Assembly (NCBI GenBank): GCA_019358855.1
Contig: JAHHII010000002.1
Coordinates: forward strand, 374,690 to 438,689
DNA length: 64,000 bases
Direction: 5' to 3'
From: Timaviella obliquedivisa GSE-PSE-MK23-08B
Lineage (GTDB): Bacteria > Cyanobacteriota > Cyanobacteriia > Elainellales > Elainellaceae
Of the stretch, positions 10,049 through 19,616 are shown in pieces. The translations under genes were made by a program, and so were the position numbers. Numbering within the stretch: the first letter of the stretch is position 1; each line of letters opens with the position of its first letter. The notes beneath the pieces are model-generated. The model did no database searches and was not told the DNA's origin. It saw nothing but the letters and a program-made list of their open reading frames with translations.

Positions 10049-11377
10049 ATGTCTAACTTGTCCAGACGGAAATTTATGATCGCGGCAGGCGCCACTACTG
10101 CTGCTACCTTATTGGTTCATGGCTGTACCTCCACTGCCGAAAATCCGGCTGCATCCACAGGCAGCGCTTCTGGCGCGTCGCCATCTCCCGTTGCCGCAGG
10201 TGATGCGCCGGAAGTGACCACTGCCAAGCTGGGCTTCATTGCCCTAACTGACTGCGCTCCTCTAGTGATCGCTAGAGAAAAAGGGCTGTTTGCTAAGTAC
10301 GGCATGACGGATGTGACGGTTGAGAAACAAACCTCTTGGGCAGTGACCCGTGACAACTTAGAACTGGGTGCCAAAGGCGGCGGCATTGATGGAGCCCATA
10401 TTCTCAGTCCCCTCCCTTACTTAATGACCACGGGCAAAATCACCAAGGGCAACAATCCAGTGCCCATGAACATCCTGGCTCGGCTCAATACCGATGGTCA
10501 GGGAATTTCTTTGTCCAACGATTATAAAGATCTTAAGGTTGGCACCGATAGCTCTGTCCTTAAGGATAGAATTACTGCTGCCGCTGCCGCAGGCAAGAAG
10601 TTTAAGTGTGCAGTCACTTTTCCGGGCGGCACCCACGATATTTGGATGCGCTACTGGTTGGCGGCAGGTGGCATTGATCCTGAAAAAGATGTCGATATCG
10701 TCGTTATTCCACCGCCACAAATGGTTGCCAACATGGAAACAAAAACCATGGATGCTTTCTGTGTGGGCGAACCCTGGAATGGTCGGTTAGTCAGCAAAGG
10801 ACTAGGTTTTACAGCAGTCACTACTGGGGAACTGTGGAAAAATCATCCTGAAAAAGCGTTTACCATGCGTGCCGACTGGGTTGAACAAAATCCTAAAGCT
10901 GCTAAAGCGATCACGATGGCAATTCTAGAAGCGCAAATTTGGTGTGATGAGCCAGCTAACAAAGAAGAAATGTGTGAGATCATTTCTGCTGATAAATACA
11001 TTAAGGCACCTGCAGAAGACATTTTAGAGCGGGCGAAGGGCAATTTTGATTTTGGCAATGGTCGCAAACTTGAAAACAGCAACTTGCTGATGAAGTTTTT
11101 CAAGGAAGATTCTTCCTATCCCTTTAAGAGCCACGATGCTTGGTTTGTAACTGAAGATATTCGCTGGGGTAAGTTACCTGCTGATACTGACGTGAACAAG
11201 TTGGTAGATCAGGTTAACCGAGAAGATATTTGGAAGGAAGCAGCAAAGACGATCGGGCAGGAAGCTGCTATTCCTAAGAGCACCTCACGCGGGGTAGAAA
11301 CTTTCTTTGATGGCACCAAGTTTGATCCGGCTGATCCGGCTGCTTACCTGAAGGGACTCAAGATTAAGAAGGCTTAA
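10049..11377 (+). CDS. nrtA: Nitrate/nitrite ABC transporter substrate-binding lipoprotein NrtA
   Basis: This 442-residue protein is the periplasmic nitrate/nitrite receptor of the NrtABCD transporter. The N-terminus combines a twin-arginine-like SRRKFM motif with a hydrophobic stretch and a lipobox ending in HGC (cysteine about residue 26), so it is probably exported and lipid-anchored. A low-complexity Ala/Ser/Pro linker follows before the CmpA/NrtA-type binding domain (starting around TTAKLGFIALTDCAPLV). It lies 54 bp after nirA. A 164-bp gap with a strong hairpin separates it from nrtB, which may allow the binding protein to be made in excess over the membrane subunits. Confidence 0.96.
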   Translation: MSNLSRRKFMIAAGATTAATLLVHGCTSTAENPAASTGSASGASPSPVAAGDAPEVTTAKLGFIALTDCAPLVIAREKGLFAKYGMTDVTVEKQTSWAVTRDNLELGAKGGGIDGAHILSPLPYLMTTGKITKGNNPVPMNILARLNTDGQGISLSNDYKDLKVGTDSSVLKDRITAAAAAGKKFKCAVTFPGGTHDIWMRYWLAAGGIDPEKDVDIVVIPPPQMVANMETKTMDAFCVGEPWNGRLVSKGLGFTAVTTGELWKNHPEKAFTMRADWVEQNPKAAKAITMAILEAQIWCDEPANKEEMCEIISADKYIKAPAEDILERAKGNFDFGNGRKLENSNLLMKFFKEDSSYPFKSHDAWFVTEDIRWGKLPADTDVNKLVDQVNREDIWKEAAKTIGQEAAIPKSTSRGVETFFDGTKFDPADPAAYLKGLKIKKA

Positions 11378-11389
11378 GAACTTCTAGCC

Positions 11390-11432
11390 AGATACTCTCG
11401 TTTTTAGGATTTGCCTGGGAACGAGAGTATCT
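11390..11432 (+). promoter_or_regulatory. 13-bp stem-loop between nrtA and nrtB
   Basis: A perfect 13-bp inverted repeat has its left arm at 11390-11402 (AGATACTCTCGTT) and its right arm at 11420-11432 (AACGAGAGTATCT), with a 17-nt loop. It begins 12 bp after the nrtA stop. No T-tract follows, so it is unlikely to be a full intrinsic terminator. Protection of the nrtA mRNA 3' end, or partial attenuation before nrtBCD, is the likeliest role by analogy with other binding-protein operons. Confidence 0.65.
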
Positions 11433-11540
11433 CAGAACAAAGTTTTTCACCGTCAGTCCTATCACCGCCTGGGTAACAAAAGACTCAGAACTGAAACACT
11501 AAACCTCATAACCTTAAAAGGTTCAGCAGGAATCCTCACC

Positions 11541-12380
11541 ATGACAACTAATACCTCCCTTCGTCCTAACGCTTCTTCTCAATGGTCAGAGCGGCTCAAT
11601 AAGCAGGGGGCACAGCTTTTGCCGCCCATTGTTTTCACGTTGGCGATTCTGGCGATATGGCAACTGCTGTGCCTGAGCCCGACATCTCTGATTCCGGGGC
11701 CCATTCGCATGGTTAGCGATACCTGGAATTATATTATCGATCCATTTTTTGACAATGGCGGCACCGACAAAGGCTTGGGCTGGCAAATTTTGATTAGCTT
11801 GCAGCGTGTCGCACTGGGGTATTCGATCGCTGCTGTCGTTGGCATTGTAGTTGGCGCAATCATTGGCAGCAATATGTTGATTCGCCGAGGGTCTGATCCC
11901 ATCATTCAGGTTTTACGAACCGTTCCTCCCCTGGCATGGTTACCGATCGCCCTGGGCGTATTTCAAAACAGTGATCCCGCAGCGATCTTTGTCATCTTCA
12001 TTACTGCCGTCTGGCCCATTATTATCAATACGGCAATGGGCGTTCAACAAATTCCTCAAGACTATAAAAACGTAGCAAAAGTTTTACGTTTATCGCCTCA
12101 GGAATATATTTTTAGCGTTCTCATTCCCGCTACAGTTCCCTATGTGTTCACAGGCTTACGAATTGGTGTGGGTTTGGCTTGGTTAGCGATCGTTGCAGCC
12201 GAAATGCTGAAAGCGAATGGTGGTATTGGTTTCTTTATTTGGGATGCGTACAATAGCAGCGGCAGCGACGGCAACAGTCAGATTATTTTGGCAATCATTT
12301 ACATGGGTCTGGTTGGCTTGGTGTTAGACAAATTAGTCGGTTGGGTGGGTCATTTGATCTCTCCGGGTGAACAGCACTAA
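11541..12380 (+). CDS. nrtB: Nitrate ABC transporter permease NrtB
   Basis: This 279-residue inner-membrane protein has several hydrophobic segments (for example LPPIVFTLAILAIWQLLCL and AVVGIVVGAIIGS). A binding-protein-dependent transport permease loop, the EAA-like region, lies near residues 170-200. It forms the nitrate/nitrite channel with the NrtC and NrtD ATPases. The ATG is preceded by an AGCAGGAATC stretch that serves as a weak ribosome binding site. It is followed by nrtC after 29 bp. Its length and family pattern are normal for the NrtB/CmpB permeases. Confidence 0.96.
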   Translation: MTTNTSLRPNASSQWSERLNKQGAQLLPPIVFTLAILAIWQLLCLSPTSLIPGPIRMVSDTWNYIIDPFFDNGGTDKGLGWQILISLQRVALGYSIAAVVGIVVGAIIGSNMLIRRGSDPIIQVLRTVPPLAWLPIALGVFQNSDPAAIFVIFITAVWPIIINTAMGVQQIPQDYKNVAKVLRLSPQEYIFSVLIPATVPYVFTGLRIGVGLAWLAIVAAEMLKANGGIGFFIWDAYNSSGSDGNSQIILAIIYMGLVGLVLDKLVGWVGHLISPGEQH

Positions 12381-12409
12381 TTTCATCGTCCTCTTATTCC
12401 CTATTTGCC

Positions 12410-14452
12410 ATGACAGCATTTGTAGAAATTGACCACGTTGATAAAGTTTTTCCTCTGCCTGGAGGCGACCCTCGCGGTAACGGCGAAGCCGATCGCTATA
12501 TCGCTCTTTCAAACATCAACCTGACCATTAAAGAAGGCGAATTTGTCACTCTCATTGGTCACTCAGGCTGCGGCAAATCAACCCTGCTCAACATTGTGGC
12601 CGGGTTAGATAATGCCACGACAGGCGGCGTTGTTTTAGAAGGCTCGGTAATTACCCGACCCGGGCCCGATCGCATGGTGGTGTTTCAAAACTATTCATTG
12701 TTGCCCTGGAAAACCGTGCGCCAGAATATTGCCCTGGGCGTTAATGCAGCCCTGAAGCATCTTCCGGCAGCCGAACGACACGCCCTAGTTGAGCAGCACA
12801 TTAAACTAGTAGGCTTGGAACCGGCAGCAGACAAACGTCCGCACGAATTATCGGGTGGGATGAAACAGCGCGTGGCGATCGCCCGTGCCCTCGCCATTCG
12901 CCCCAAAGTGATGCTGCTAGACGAACCTTTTGGCGCACTAGATGCCTTAACCCGAGGCGGCTTGCAAGAGCAGCTGATGCACATTGCCGAGCAAACCGGC
13001 ATGACCTGCTTAATGGTGACCCATGATATTGACGAGGCGTTGATTCTATCCGATCGGGTGGTCATGCTGACGAACGGTCCAGAAGCGCATATCGGTCAAA
13101 TTCTAGAGGTAAAAATTCCTCGTCCGCGCACCCGCATGGAGGTCGTTAATCATCCTAGCTACTATGCTCTACGCAGCGAAATGATTTACTTCCTCAACCA
13201 GCAAAAGCGCGCTAAAAAGCGCAAAAGTCAACCTGTGGGGGTGGTTGCAGGCAATGGGTTAGAGAAGGTGAATCTAGACATTGGGTTTGCGGCTGTGAAT
13301 GACTGTGCGCCCTTAGTCGTGGCAAAGGAAAAAGGCTTTTTTGAGAAGCATGGGTTAACCCAAGTCACCCTGAGCCGGGAGCCGAGTTGGAAAGCGATCG
13401 CAGATGGTCTTGCCAATAAGCGATTAGATGCAGCGCAGGTCGTGGCAGGAATGCCCCTCGCCATGACCCTAGGATGCGATGGCAACCCGCCGATGCCGAT
13501 GGTCAGTGGCTTAATTTTGAGCCGGAACGGCAATGCTATTACGCTAGACAAGCGATTCTATGATCAGGGGGTGCGATCGCTCCAGGACTTTAAAGCAGCG
13601 ATCGCCAAAGATCCTGACAAAATCTATACCCTGGGCGTGGTTCACCCTGCCTCAATGCAGAATCTGATGACGCGCTACTGGTTGGCATCCGCAGGTATCG
13701 ATCCGGATAAAGATGTCAATTTAGTCATCCTTCCCCCTCCGCAGATGGTCTCCAACCTACTGTCGGGTAACATTGACGGCTTCTGCGCTGGCGAACCCTG
13801 GAACTCTCGCGCCGTCCAGGAAGGGCATGGTTTTGTGATTGCCACAGATTTAGACGTTTGGCCCGGGCATCCTGAGAAAATGCTGAGTGTGCGGGAAGAT
13901 TGGGATAGCCAACATCCTCGCACCCATATCGCCTTAGTGACAGCCCTGCTGGAAGCCTGCATGTATTGCGACGACCCTCGCAATCGGGAAGAAATTGTCA
14001 AACTGCTGAGCAAGCCTGATTACATTGGCACTAATCTCGAGTACATCCGCCCCGGTTTGGTCGGGCCTTTCAATCGCGGTACGGATGAGCTTCCGCAGAT
14101 CCTCCCGCGATACCATCAGTTCTACATCGAAAAGAGCGCTTGCCCCAGTCGATTTGAAGGACTGTGGGTGTTGACTCAATTGGCGCGCTGGGGCATTACT
14201 TCCTTCCCTAAAAACTGGGTCGAAATCTTAGAGCGAGTCCGGCGAGTTGATATCTATAGTCAGGCGGCTAGAGATCTCGACTTACCGGATCAAGAACCCG
14301 ATCGCCATCCAATTGAGCTATTTGACGGCAAGGTTTTTAACCCCGATAGGCCGATCGATTATCTTAATAGCCTCGACATCCACGGAAACATTCAAATCGA
14401 AGAAATTCTGATCGACGAACCCATTCCTGCTGCTGTTAAGACCGCTGTTTAG
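12410..14452 (+). CDS. nrtC: Nitrate ABC transporter ATPase NrtC with fused NrtA-like regulatory domain
   Basis: This 680-residue protein has two parts. Residues ~1-260 are an ABC ATPase (Walker A GHSGCGKS, signature LSGGMKQR, Walker B VMLLDEPFGALD). Residues ~275-665 are a NrtA/CmpA-like domain that lacks a signal sequence and is therefore cytoplasmic. In characterised cyanobacterial NrtC the extra domain mediates ammonium-promoted inhibition of uptake, and the same role is expected here. The C-terminal domain retains NDCAPLVVAKEKG, the counterpart of TDCAPLVIAREKG in NrtA. It is the middle gene of nrtBCD. Confidence 0.97.
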   Translation: MTAFVEIDHVDKVFPLPGGDPRGNGEADRYIALSNINLTIKEGEFVTLIGHSGCGKSTLLNIVAGLDNATTGGVVLEGSVITRPGPDRMVVFQNYSLLPWKTVRQNIALGVNAALKHLPAAERHALVEQHIKLVGLEPAADKRPHELSGGMKQRVAIARALAIRPKVMLLDEPFGALDALTRGGLQEQLMHIAEQTGMTCLMVTHDIDEALILSDRVVMLTNGPEAHIGQILEVKIPRPRTRMEVVNHPSYYALRSEMIYFLNQQKRAKKRKSQPVGVVAGNGLEKVNLDIGFAAVNDCAPLVVAKEKGFFEKHGLTQVTLSREPSWKAIADGLANKRLDAAQVVAGMPLAMTLGCDGNPPMPMVSGLILSRNGNAITLDKRFYDQGVRSLQDFKAAIAKDPDKIYTLGVVHPASMQNLMTRYWLASAGIDPDKDVNLVILPPPQMVSNLLSGNIDGFCAGEPWNSRAVQEGHGFVIATDLDVWPGHPEKMLSVREDWDSQHPRTHIALVTALLEACMYCDDPRNREEIVKLLSKPDYIGTNLEYIRPGLVGPFNRGTDELPQILPRYHQFYIEKSACPSRFEGLWVLTQLARWGITSFPKNWVEILERVRRVDIYSQAARDLDLPDQEPDRHPIELFDGKVFNPDRPIDYLNSLDIHGNIQIEEILIDEPIPAAVKTAV

Positions 14453-14497
14453 CCTACAACTCATCAACATACCCTCGTCAGATCCCCCTGAATCCTT

Positions 14498-15328
14498 ATG
14501 CAAACATACTCAGAAACTGTGATTCATTCTCCGACTACCGTGCCCCAACCCTTCCTAGACATCAACAACGTCTCTAAGGTTTACGACACCCCCAAAGGCG
14601 CTTATACCGTCTTAGATGGCATCAGTCTCACGGTCGATGAAGGCGAATTCGTCTGCGTCATTGGTCACTCGGGTTGCGGTAAATCAACGTTGCTCGACAT
14701 GGTTTCTGGATTTCGTCAACCTTCTAGCGGCGAAGTCAGGCTGAAGGGAGAGGTGATTGAGCGCCCAGGGCCCGATCGCATGGTAGTGTTTCAAAACTAC
14801 TGTTTGCTGCCCTGGAAAACCGTGTTTGAGAATGTGTATTTGGCAGTTAAAGCTGTTCATCCTGATAAGTCGAAAGCAGAGAAAACTGAGCTAGTTCACA
14901 AGCACTTAGCCATGGTGGGACTGGAGGAAGCGGCAAATAAAAAGCCGGGTCAAATTTCGGGTGGGATGAAGCAGCGAGTAGCGATCGCCCGGGCTTTATC
15001 CACCTATCCAGAGGTATTAGTTTTGGATGAACCGTTCGGTGCCCTGGATGCCATCACCAAAGAAGAACTGCAAGAAGAACTATTGCAAATTTGGACTGAT
15101 CATCGCGTCACTATCATGATGATTACCCACGACATTGATGAGGCATTATTTCTTGCCGATCGCGTCGTCATGATGACCAACGGCCCTAGCGCAAAAATTG
15201 GTGAAATCATGACGGTTCCTTTTGCTCGACCTCGTAATCGCAGTCAAATTATGGATGACCCACGCTACTACGCACTCCGCAACCAGGCGCTAGACTTCTT
15301 GTTCAGCCGCTATGCCCATAGCGAGTAG
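14498..15328 (+). CDS. nrtD: Nitrate ABC transporter ATPase NrtD
   Basis: This 276-residue ABC ATPase is the second nucleotide-binding subunit of the nitrate/nitrite importer and pairs with NrtC. Visible motifs are Walker A GHSGCGKS, signature ISGGMKQR, Walker B LVLDEPFGALD and the switch histidine in MITHDIDEAL. It is strongly similar to the ATPase half of NrtC (shared GPDRMVVFQNY). It starts 46 bp after nrtC. A 220-bp gap without a recognisable gene separates it from narB. No C-terminal regulatory domain is present, as expected for NrtD. Confidence 0.97.
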   Translation: MQTYSETVIHSPTTVPQPFLDINNVSKVYDTPKGAYTVLDGISLTVDEGEFVCVIGHSGCGKSTLLDMVSGFRQPSSGEVRLKGEVIERPGPDRMVVFQNYCLLPWKTVFENVYLAVKAVHPDKSKAEKTELVHKHLAMVGLEEAANKKPGQISGGMKQRVAIARALSTYPEVLVLDEPFGALDAITKEELQEELLQIWTDHRVTIMMITHDIDEALFLADRVVMMTNGPSAKIGEIMTVPFARPRNRSQIMDDPRYYALRNQALDFLFSRYAHSE

Positions 15329-15548
15329 TTCCTCTTCGCTTTTCTGCTCAATAATTTTGAGTCCTAAGTTCAATTCCTGTGAATGCAATAACTGCGTGTA
15401 ATCAGGTCATGCAGTTGTTGCATTCATTTTGGGCGGTTTCCGGTGGGCTGAGCAGGTTTAGTAGCAAAAGTAGCGGATATTGCCCATTTTTCTCGCTATG
15501 GTGCAGATGTGATCGCAGAATATATTCTCAGGGTTGGAGGCAACTCCG

Positions 15549-17762
15549 ATGGCAACAGATTCAGTTAAAACATTATGTCCTTATTGTGGGGTAGGCTGCG
15601 GGTTGGAAGTGTTGCCGCCAGCCCAGCCCGGTAAACCGGTAAGCCGAGACAGTGAAGGTAACCCCATGTGGCAGGTGCGGGGCGATCGCTCCCATCCCTC
15701 CAGTGAAGGCATGGTCTGCGTTAAAGGCGCAACCATTACCGAATCACTGAATAAAGATCGGCTCCAATACCCCATGATGCGCGAGTCGTTAGACCAACCT
15801 TTTCGGCGGGTTAGCTGGGATGAAGCCCTGAATCGCATCGTCAGCCATATTCAGGCTGTACGGCACACCCATGGTGCAGATGCGCTTTGCATGTACGGTT
15901 CTGGGCAGTTTCAAACCGAAGATTACTACCTTGCACAAAAGCTAATGAAAGGCTGTTTGGGCACCAATAATTTTGACGCGAACTCTCGCTTGTGCATGTC
16001 TTCCGCCGTGTCCGGTTACATTCAAAGTTTTGGTGCCGATGGTCCCCCTTGCTGTTACGACGACCTGGAAAAAACCGACTGCGCTTTTTTAATAGGGACA
16101 AATACTGCTGACTGTCATCCCATTATTTTTAATCGCTTCGAGAAGTACCACAAAAAAAATCGCAACGTTAAATTAATTGTGGTTGACCCTCGCAAAACGG
16201 CAACCGCCGAAGCCGCTGATTTGCACTTAGCCATTCGTCCTGGTACTGACGTGGATTTGCTCAATGGCATTGGCAATTTGCTCTTACGCTGGGGCTGCTT
16301 CGACCAACAATTCATTGACGCTCACACCACAGGCTTCCGTGAATTTGAAAAAATTGCGAACTTCTATCCACCAGAACTGGTGGCAAAACGCTGCGGTATT
16401 TCGACACGGATGTTGGAAACGGCGGCAGAATATTGGGCAAACGCCAACAATGTCCTGTCAATGTGGTCGATGGGTGTCAACCAATCTTCAGAAGGCACCG
16501 CTAAAGTCTGCTCTTTAATTAATCTCCATTTAATGAGCGGACAAATCGGCAGACCGGGCGCTGGGCCCTTTTCTCTAACCGGACAACCGAATGCCATGGG
16601 TGGACGCGAAACGGGTGGATTGTCTCATCTTTTGCCAGGATATCGCCTGGTCAAAAATCCAGAACATCGCGCTGAAGTGGAAAAATTGTGGGGACTGCAA
16701 GAGGGAGATATTTCACCCGAACCAGGACGAACCGCCTGGGAAATGATCACGGGGCTAGAAACAGGAGCCGTGCAGTTTCTTTGGGTAGCGGCAACTAACC
16801 CTGCCGTCAGTATGCCTGATATCGATCGCACTAAAGCTGCATTAAAGCGATCGCCCCTCACCATTTACCAAGATGCATACTATCCGGCAGAAACCGCTGC
16901 CTACGCCCACATTCTGCTGCCTGCAACGCAGTGGAGCGAAAAAACGGGCGCAATGACCAACTCCGAACGCCGCGTCACCCTTTGTCCGGCGTTCCGTTCT
17001 GCGCCCAGAGAAGCTAAAGCCGACTGGGAAATCTTTGCCGAAGTGGGGCGGCGCTTGGGGTTTGAAAAACAATTTAGCTTCTGGCGATCGGCTGAAGTTT
17101 ACCAAGAGTTTGTGCAAATGACCGCAGGTCGCCCTTGCGACATGACAGGGTTAAGCCACGATCGCCTGCGAATACAAGGGGCGATTCAATGGCCTTGCCC
17201 GCTAGAAGACCCTCAAGAAAAATGGGATATTGCATCGGTCGCCATTGCTTCCAGCCGTTTATACACCGACCTCAAGTTTCATACTCCCGATCAAAAAGCA
17301 CGGTTTGTGGCTTTCCACTCGCGCGGCTTAGCAGAACCCCCCGATGAACGCTATCCGCTGGTATTAACCAACGGACGACTGTACGGGCATTGGCACACCT
17401 TAACCCGCACTGGACGGATTGAAAAACTTCAAAAAATGCACCCCCACCCATTTCTCGAAGTTCATCCTAAAGATGCAAGGGCGCTGGGCATTAAAGACAA
17501 AGATTGGGTCGAGGTGAAATCGCGGCGGGGGAAAGCTCGGTTCCCGGTAAAGCTGACGAAAGCCATTAGTCCAGGGACAGTTTTTGTGCCCATGCACTGG
17601 GGCGAATTGTGGGCAGACCATGCTGAAGCAAATGCGATGACGCACCCAGAATGCTGTCCTATTTCTAAGCAACCGGAGCTTAAAGCTTGTGCTGTCCAAC
17701 TGGTTAAAGTGCAACCTCAAAAGAGTGGCGATCGGGCTGAAAGTTTAACGGCTGTGAGATAA
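15549..17762 (+). CDS. narB: Ferredoxin-dependent assimilatory nitrate reductase
   Basis: This 737-residue molybdoenzyme reduces nitrate to nitrite. It contains an N-terminal [4Fe-4S] cluster motif CPYCGVGC (C10, C13, C17) with the fourth cysteine in GMVCVKG, followed by the bis-MGD molybdopterin oxidoreductase domains and a molydopterin-dinucleotide-binding C-terminal domain ([18 protein letters not shown]). The ATG at 15549 is preceded by GGAGG at 15535-15539, which decides the start over an upstream TTG. NarB completes the pathway nitrate to nitrite (NarB) to ammonium (NirA) encoded by this operon. No diaphorase subunit is present, in keeping with ferredoxin as electron donor. Confidence 0.96.
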   Translation: MATDSVKTLCPYCGVGCGLEVLPPAQPGKPVSRDSEGNPMWQVRGDRSHPSSEGMVCVKGATITESLNKDRLQYPMMRESLDQPFRRVSWDEALNRIVSHIQAVRHTHGADALCMYGSGQFQTEDYYLAQKLMKGCLGTNNFDANSRLCMSSAVSGYIQSFGADGPPCCYDDLEKTDCAFLIGTNTADCHPIIFNRFEKYHKKNRNVKLIVVDPRKTATAEAADLHLAIRPGTDVDLLNGIGNLLLRWGCFDQQFIDAHTTGFREFEKIANFYPPELVAKRCGISTRMLETAAEYWANANNVLSMWSMGVNQSSEGTAKVCSLINLHLMSGQIGRPGAGPFSLTGQPNAMGGRETGGLSHLLPGYRLVKNPEHRAEVEKLWGLQEGDISPEPGRTAWEMITGLETGAVQFLWVAATNPAVSMPDIDRTKAALKRSPLTIYQDAYYPAETAAYAHILLPATQWSEKTGAMTNSERRVTLCPAFRSAPREAKADWEIFAEVGRRLGFEKQFSFWRSAEVYQEFVQMTAGRPCDMTGLSHDRLRIQGAIQWPCPLEDPQEKWDIASVAIASSRLYTDLKFHTPDQKARFVAFHSRGLAEPPDERYPLVLTNGRLYGHWHTLTRTGRIEKLQKMHPHPFLEVHPKDARALGIKDKDWVEVKSRRGKARFPVKLTKAISPGTVFVPMHWGELWADHAEANAMTHPECCPISKQPELKACAVQLVKVQPQKSGDRAESLTAVR

Positions 17763-17791
17763 ATACGTGAATCTCCGAGCAGTGAACGAGT

Positions 17792-17986
17792 ATGACTTCA
17801 ACATCTAATCCAACATTCAATGATGAACAAGCTGCGATCGGACGTACAGGACATGAATTAACGATTTCTGGCACGCGCATCACAATCTATGATGTGATAA
17901 ATTATTTTGCGGCGGAATGGACACTTAAGCTAATTGGCATTGTTTGTATCAAGAAAATCTCTGTAGCAAGCTCTAGTTTCTATTAA
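17792..17986 (+). pseudogene. Truncated DUF433-type antitoxin-like gene remnant
   Basis: The 64-residue frame contains a recognisable DUF433 core (GTRITIYDVINYFAAEW), a domain of small DNA-binding antitoxin-like proteins common in cyanobacteria. After KLIG the similarity to that family stops and the frame runs through unrelated sequence to a stop, so the C-terminal half is missing. No toxin gene is adjacent. I read this as a decayed gene. A short functional peptide cannot be excluded. Confidence 0.5.
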
Positions 17987-18050
17987 ATAATGTACGCCTC
18001 TAGCGGCTCCCCCTTCGCTAACCCCTGTATTATTTGGGGAGAGATTGTGA

Positions 18051-18896
18051 GTGTGGCATATGAATGGGTTGGTAAACGGGCTAGCTATCTTAGATGGATT
18101 TCACAGTTTGCACGGCTGGCACGGGCTGGCGCAAACGCCTGATGGGGCTGCAACCTCACAAGTCGAGTTTTTGCGACAGCAGCTTGAGTTTTTGGCGAGG
18201 GAAAATGCGCGGCAGGGGGCAGAGTTTACCGAGAAGCTGAAGCTGTTGGCAGATGAAAATCAGAAGTTGAGTGAGAGCTTTAAGACCTTTGTTAGCGCCA
18301 TGAAGGATGGCGTTTATTTTGTCGGGATTTTGTCGGCGCTAGGCATCGGAATTTTGACGTTTTTATTTGGGAAGAGTTTGAAGGAGGCAAAGGATACAGC
18401 GAAGGCGGCAGTGACTCGACAGGTGGAGGAGAGAATGGCAGCGATCGCAGATCATCGCATTGATGTTGTGCGGCGATCGCTAGAACGCGAAAGTGTGGTC
18501 GATCGAGCGCAAGTGGCGTATTGGTTGCTAGACGCACAAATGCAGCCGCGAGAGTTAGCATTATTAGAAACCCGAGGGTTTCAGGTGCAGTTTTGCACTC
18601 AGCCCCAGCGAGGACGCGATATAGATGTAGTGGTAGTGGATTTGAATAATTGGCAAGATGGTCAGGGGCGTATCTTTGCTGAATCATCTCCAATGGAAAA
18701 GGAACAGCAGGTGCGACGGCAAGTCGATTTAGTCAAAGCAATGATGGTTCAGGCAGCGATCGTTGTGTTTGTATCGGGGCGATTTGATTATTTGGATCAG
18801 GTAGGACGCGATCGCTTGGTGGCTCCAACGAACAACTCGGTAACGTTGGTCGGAATGGTGGTGGATGCAGCTTATTTGATGGTGGGCGATCGGTAA
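18051..18896 (+). CDS. Hypothetical membrane-anchored coiled-coil protein
   Basis: I do not recognise a named family for this 281-residue protein. A coiled coil is predicted around residues 36-80 (FLRQQLEFLARENARQ, with heptad-like leucines). A single transmembrane helix (FVGILSALGIGILTFLF, about residues 92-108) follows, then a second charged helix. The C-terminal ~130 residues have an alternating beta/alpha pattern ending in VDAAYLMVGDR. That fold could be a small nucleotide-binding or TIR/receiver-like domain, which is inference. The GTG start at 18051 has GGGGAGAG 8 nt upstream. An ATG at 18060 is an alternative. It stands alone. Confidence 0.7.
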   Translation: MWHMNGLVNGLAILDGFHSLHGWHGLAQTPDGAATSQVEFLRQQLEFLARENARQGAEFTEKLKLLADENQKLSESFKTFVSAMKDGVYFVGILSALGIGILTFLFGKSLKEAKDTAKAAVTRQVEERMAAIADHRIDVVRRSLERESVVDRAQVAYWLLDAQMQPRELALLETRGFQVQFCTQPQRGRDIDVVVVDLNNWQDGQGRIFAESSPMEKEQQVRRQVDLVKAMMVQAAIVVFVSGRFDYLDQVGRDRLVAPTNNSVTLVGMVVDAAYLMVGDR

Positions 18897-19616
18897 GATA
18901 AAGCGTATACTTCTTCTACTAACTCTGATACAGTACAAACTACCTAACTGACGGCTAAATTGTAGCACCATAGATTCATGACCGAAGCGATTGAGTACGA
19001 TCGTCTCTTGGTAGTGGTTTACTGTGAAAACGTATCGAGAAGGTAACTGAGGGAGCCGAAGTCTAAGTCTGGCAAAAGTAGCGGTGCAGGTGAAAGTGCG
19101 AACACAGGCAGGATCAACGTACAGCGCTGCTATTGGAACATTGTGCAGTGATCCATTAAGCACAAACGTGAGCGTGTAATTGACTGTGTCTGCAACGCAG
19201 GTTCTAACGGACGAATCAGCCAGTCGTAGACCGTTTGTCCCAACTGCTTGCCTTACTGGCTGTGAAAGGTTTTTCCAGGTTTTGTCGCAGTTGGCGATCG
19301 ATGGGGCGAAACTGAGGTGTATTCAACCAGACATTCAAATGGGTTTGAATGTCTGGCAAAGGTTGTTAAATTCTGCTTCAGAGATATGACTAATATCCTC
19401 GTCGTCATCAATTGCGATCAGAGGCGATCGCAACCGCCAACCCTTGTATGCATAGAGAGCCTGATAAAGCTGCCGCCAACGCCCGCAGAGATGACCCAGT
19501 TCTAAACTCCCTAAAATGTTTGTGCGCGACCTTATGACAGGCACAAACACCCGTGTGTCATTAAACGCTAGAGGCGATCGCCCTCTCAAAATGCGATCGC
19601 CATGTTCATTCTCTCC
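18897..19616. other. 720-bp region without a supported gene
   Basis: Neither strand holds a convincing gene. Frames on both strands are short and have no recognised motif. A minus-strand stretch at 19335-19589 could be a gene remnant, since it follows the 3' end of the neighbouring minus-strand gene. A plus-strand stretch near 19050-19182 has a beta-strand-like composition but lacks a start. The only strong structural signal is the perfect hairpin at 19327-19356. Confidence 0.5.
19327..19356. repeat. Perfect 13-bp inverted repeat with 4-nt loop
   Basis: CCAGACATTCAAA (19327-19339) and TTTGAATGTCTGG (19344-19356) are perfect reverse complements around the tetranucleotide TGGG. No T-tract follows on the plus strand. 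It sits downstream of the minus-strand hypothetical gene, so it may end that transcript, or it may be the relic of a small mobile inverted-repeat element. Confidence 0.7.

Noticed and set aside
12410-14452. nrtC fusion as a novelty
   Set aside because: The ATPase plus NrtA-like domain is the normal cyanobacterial NrtC architecture.
15379-15594. 71-residue frame between nrtD and narB
   Set aside because: It overlaps the narB start in another frame and its composition is not protein-like.
19128-19137. ATTGGAAC match to the end of the CRISPR repeat
   Set aside because: Only 8 nt match, with no stem or tag around it. Chance is sufficient.
18729-19163. 144-residue minus-strand frame
   Set aside because: It overlaps the 3' end of the plus-strand hypothetical gene and shows no recognisable motif or ribosome binding site.
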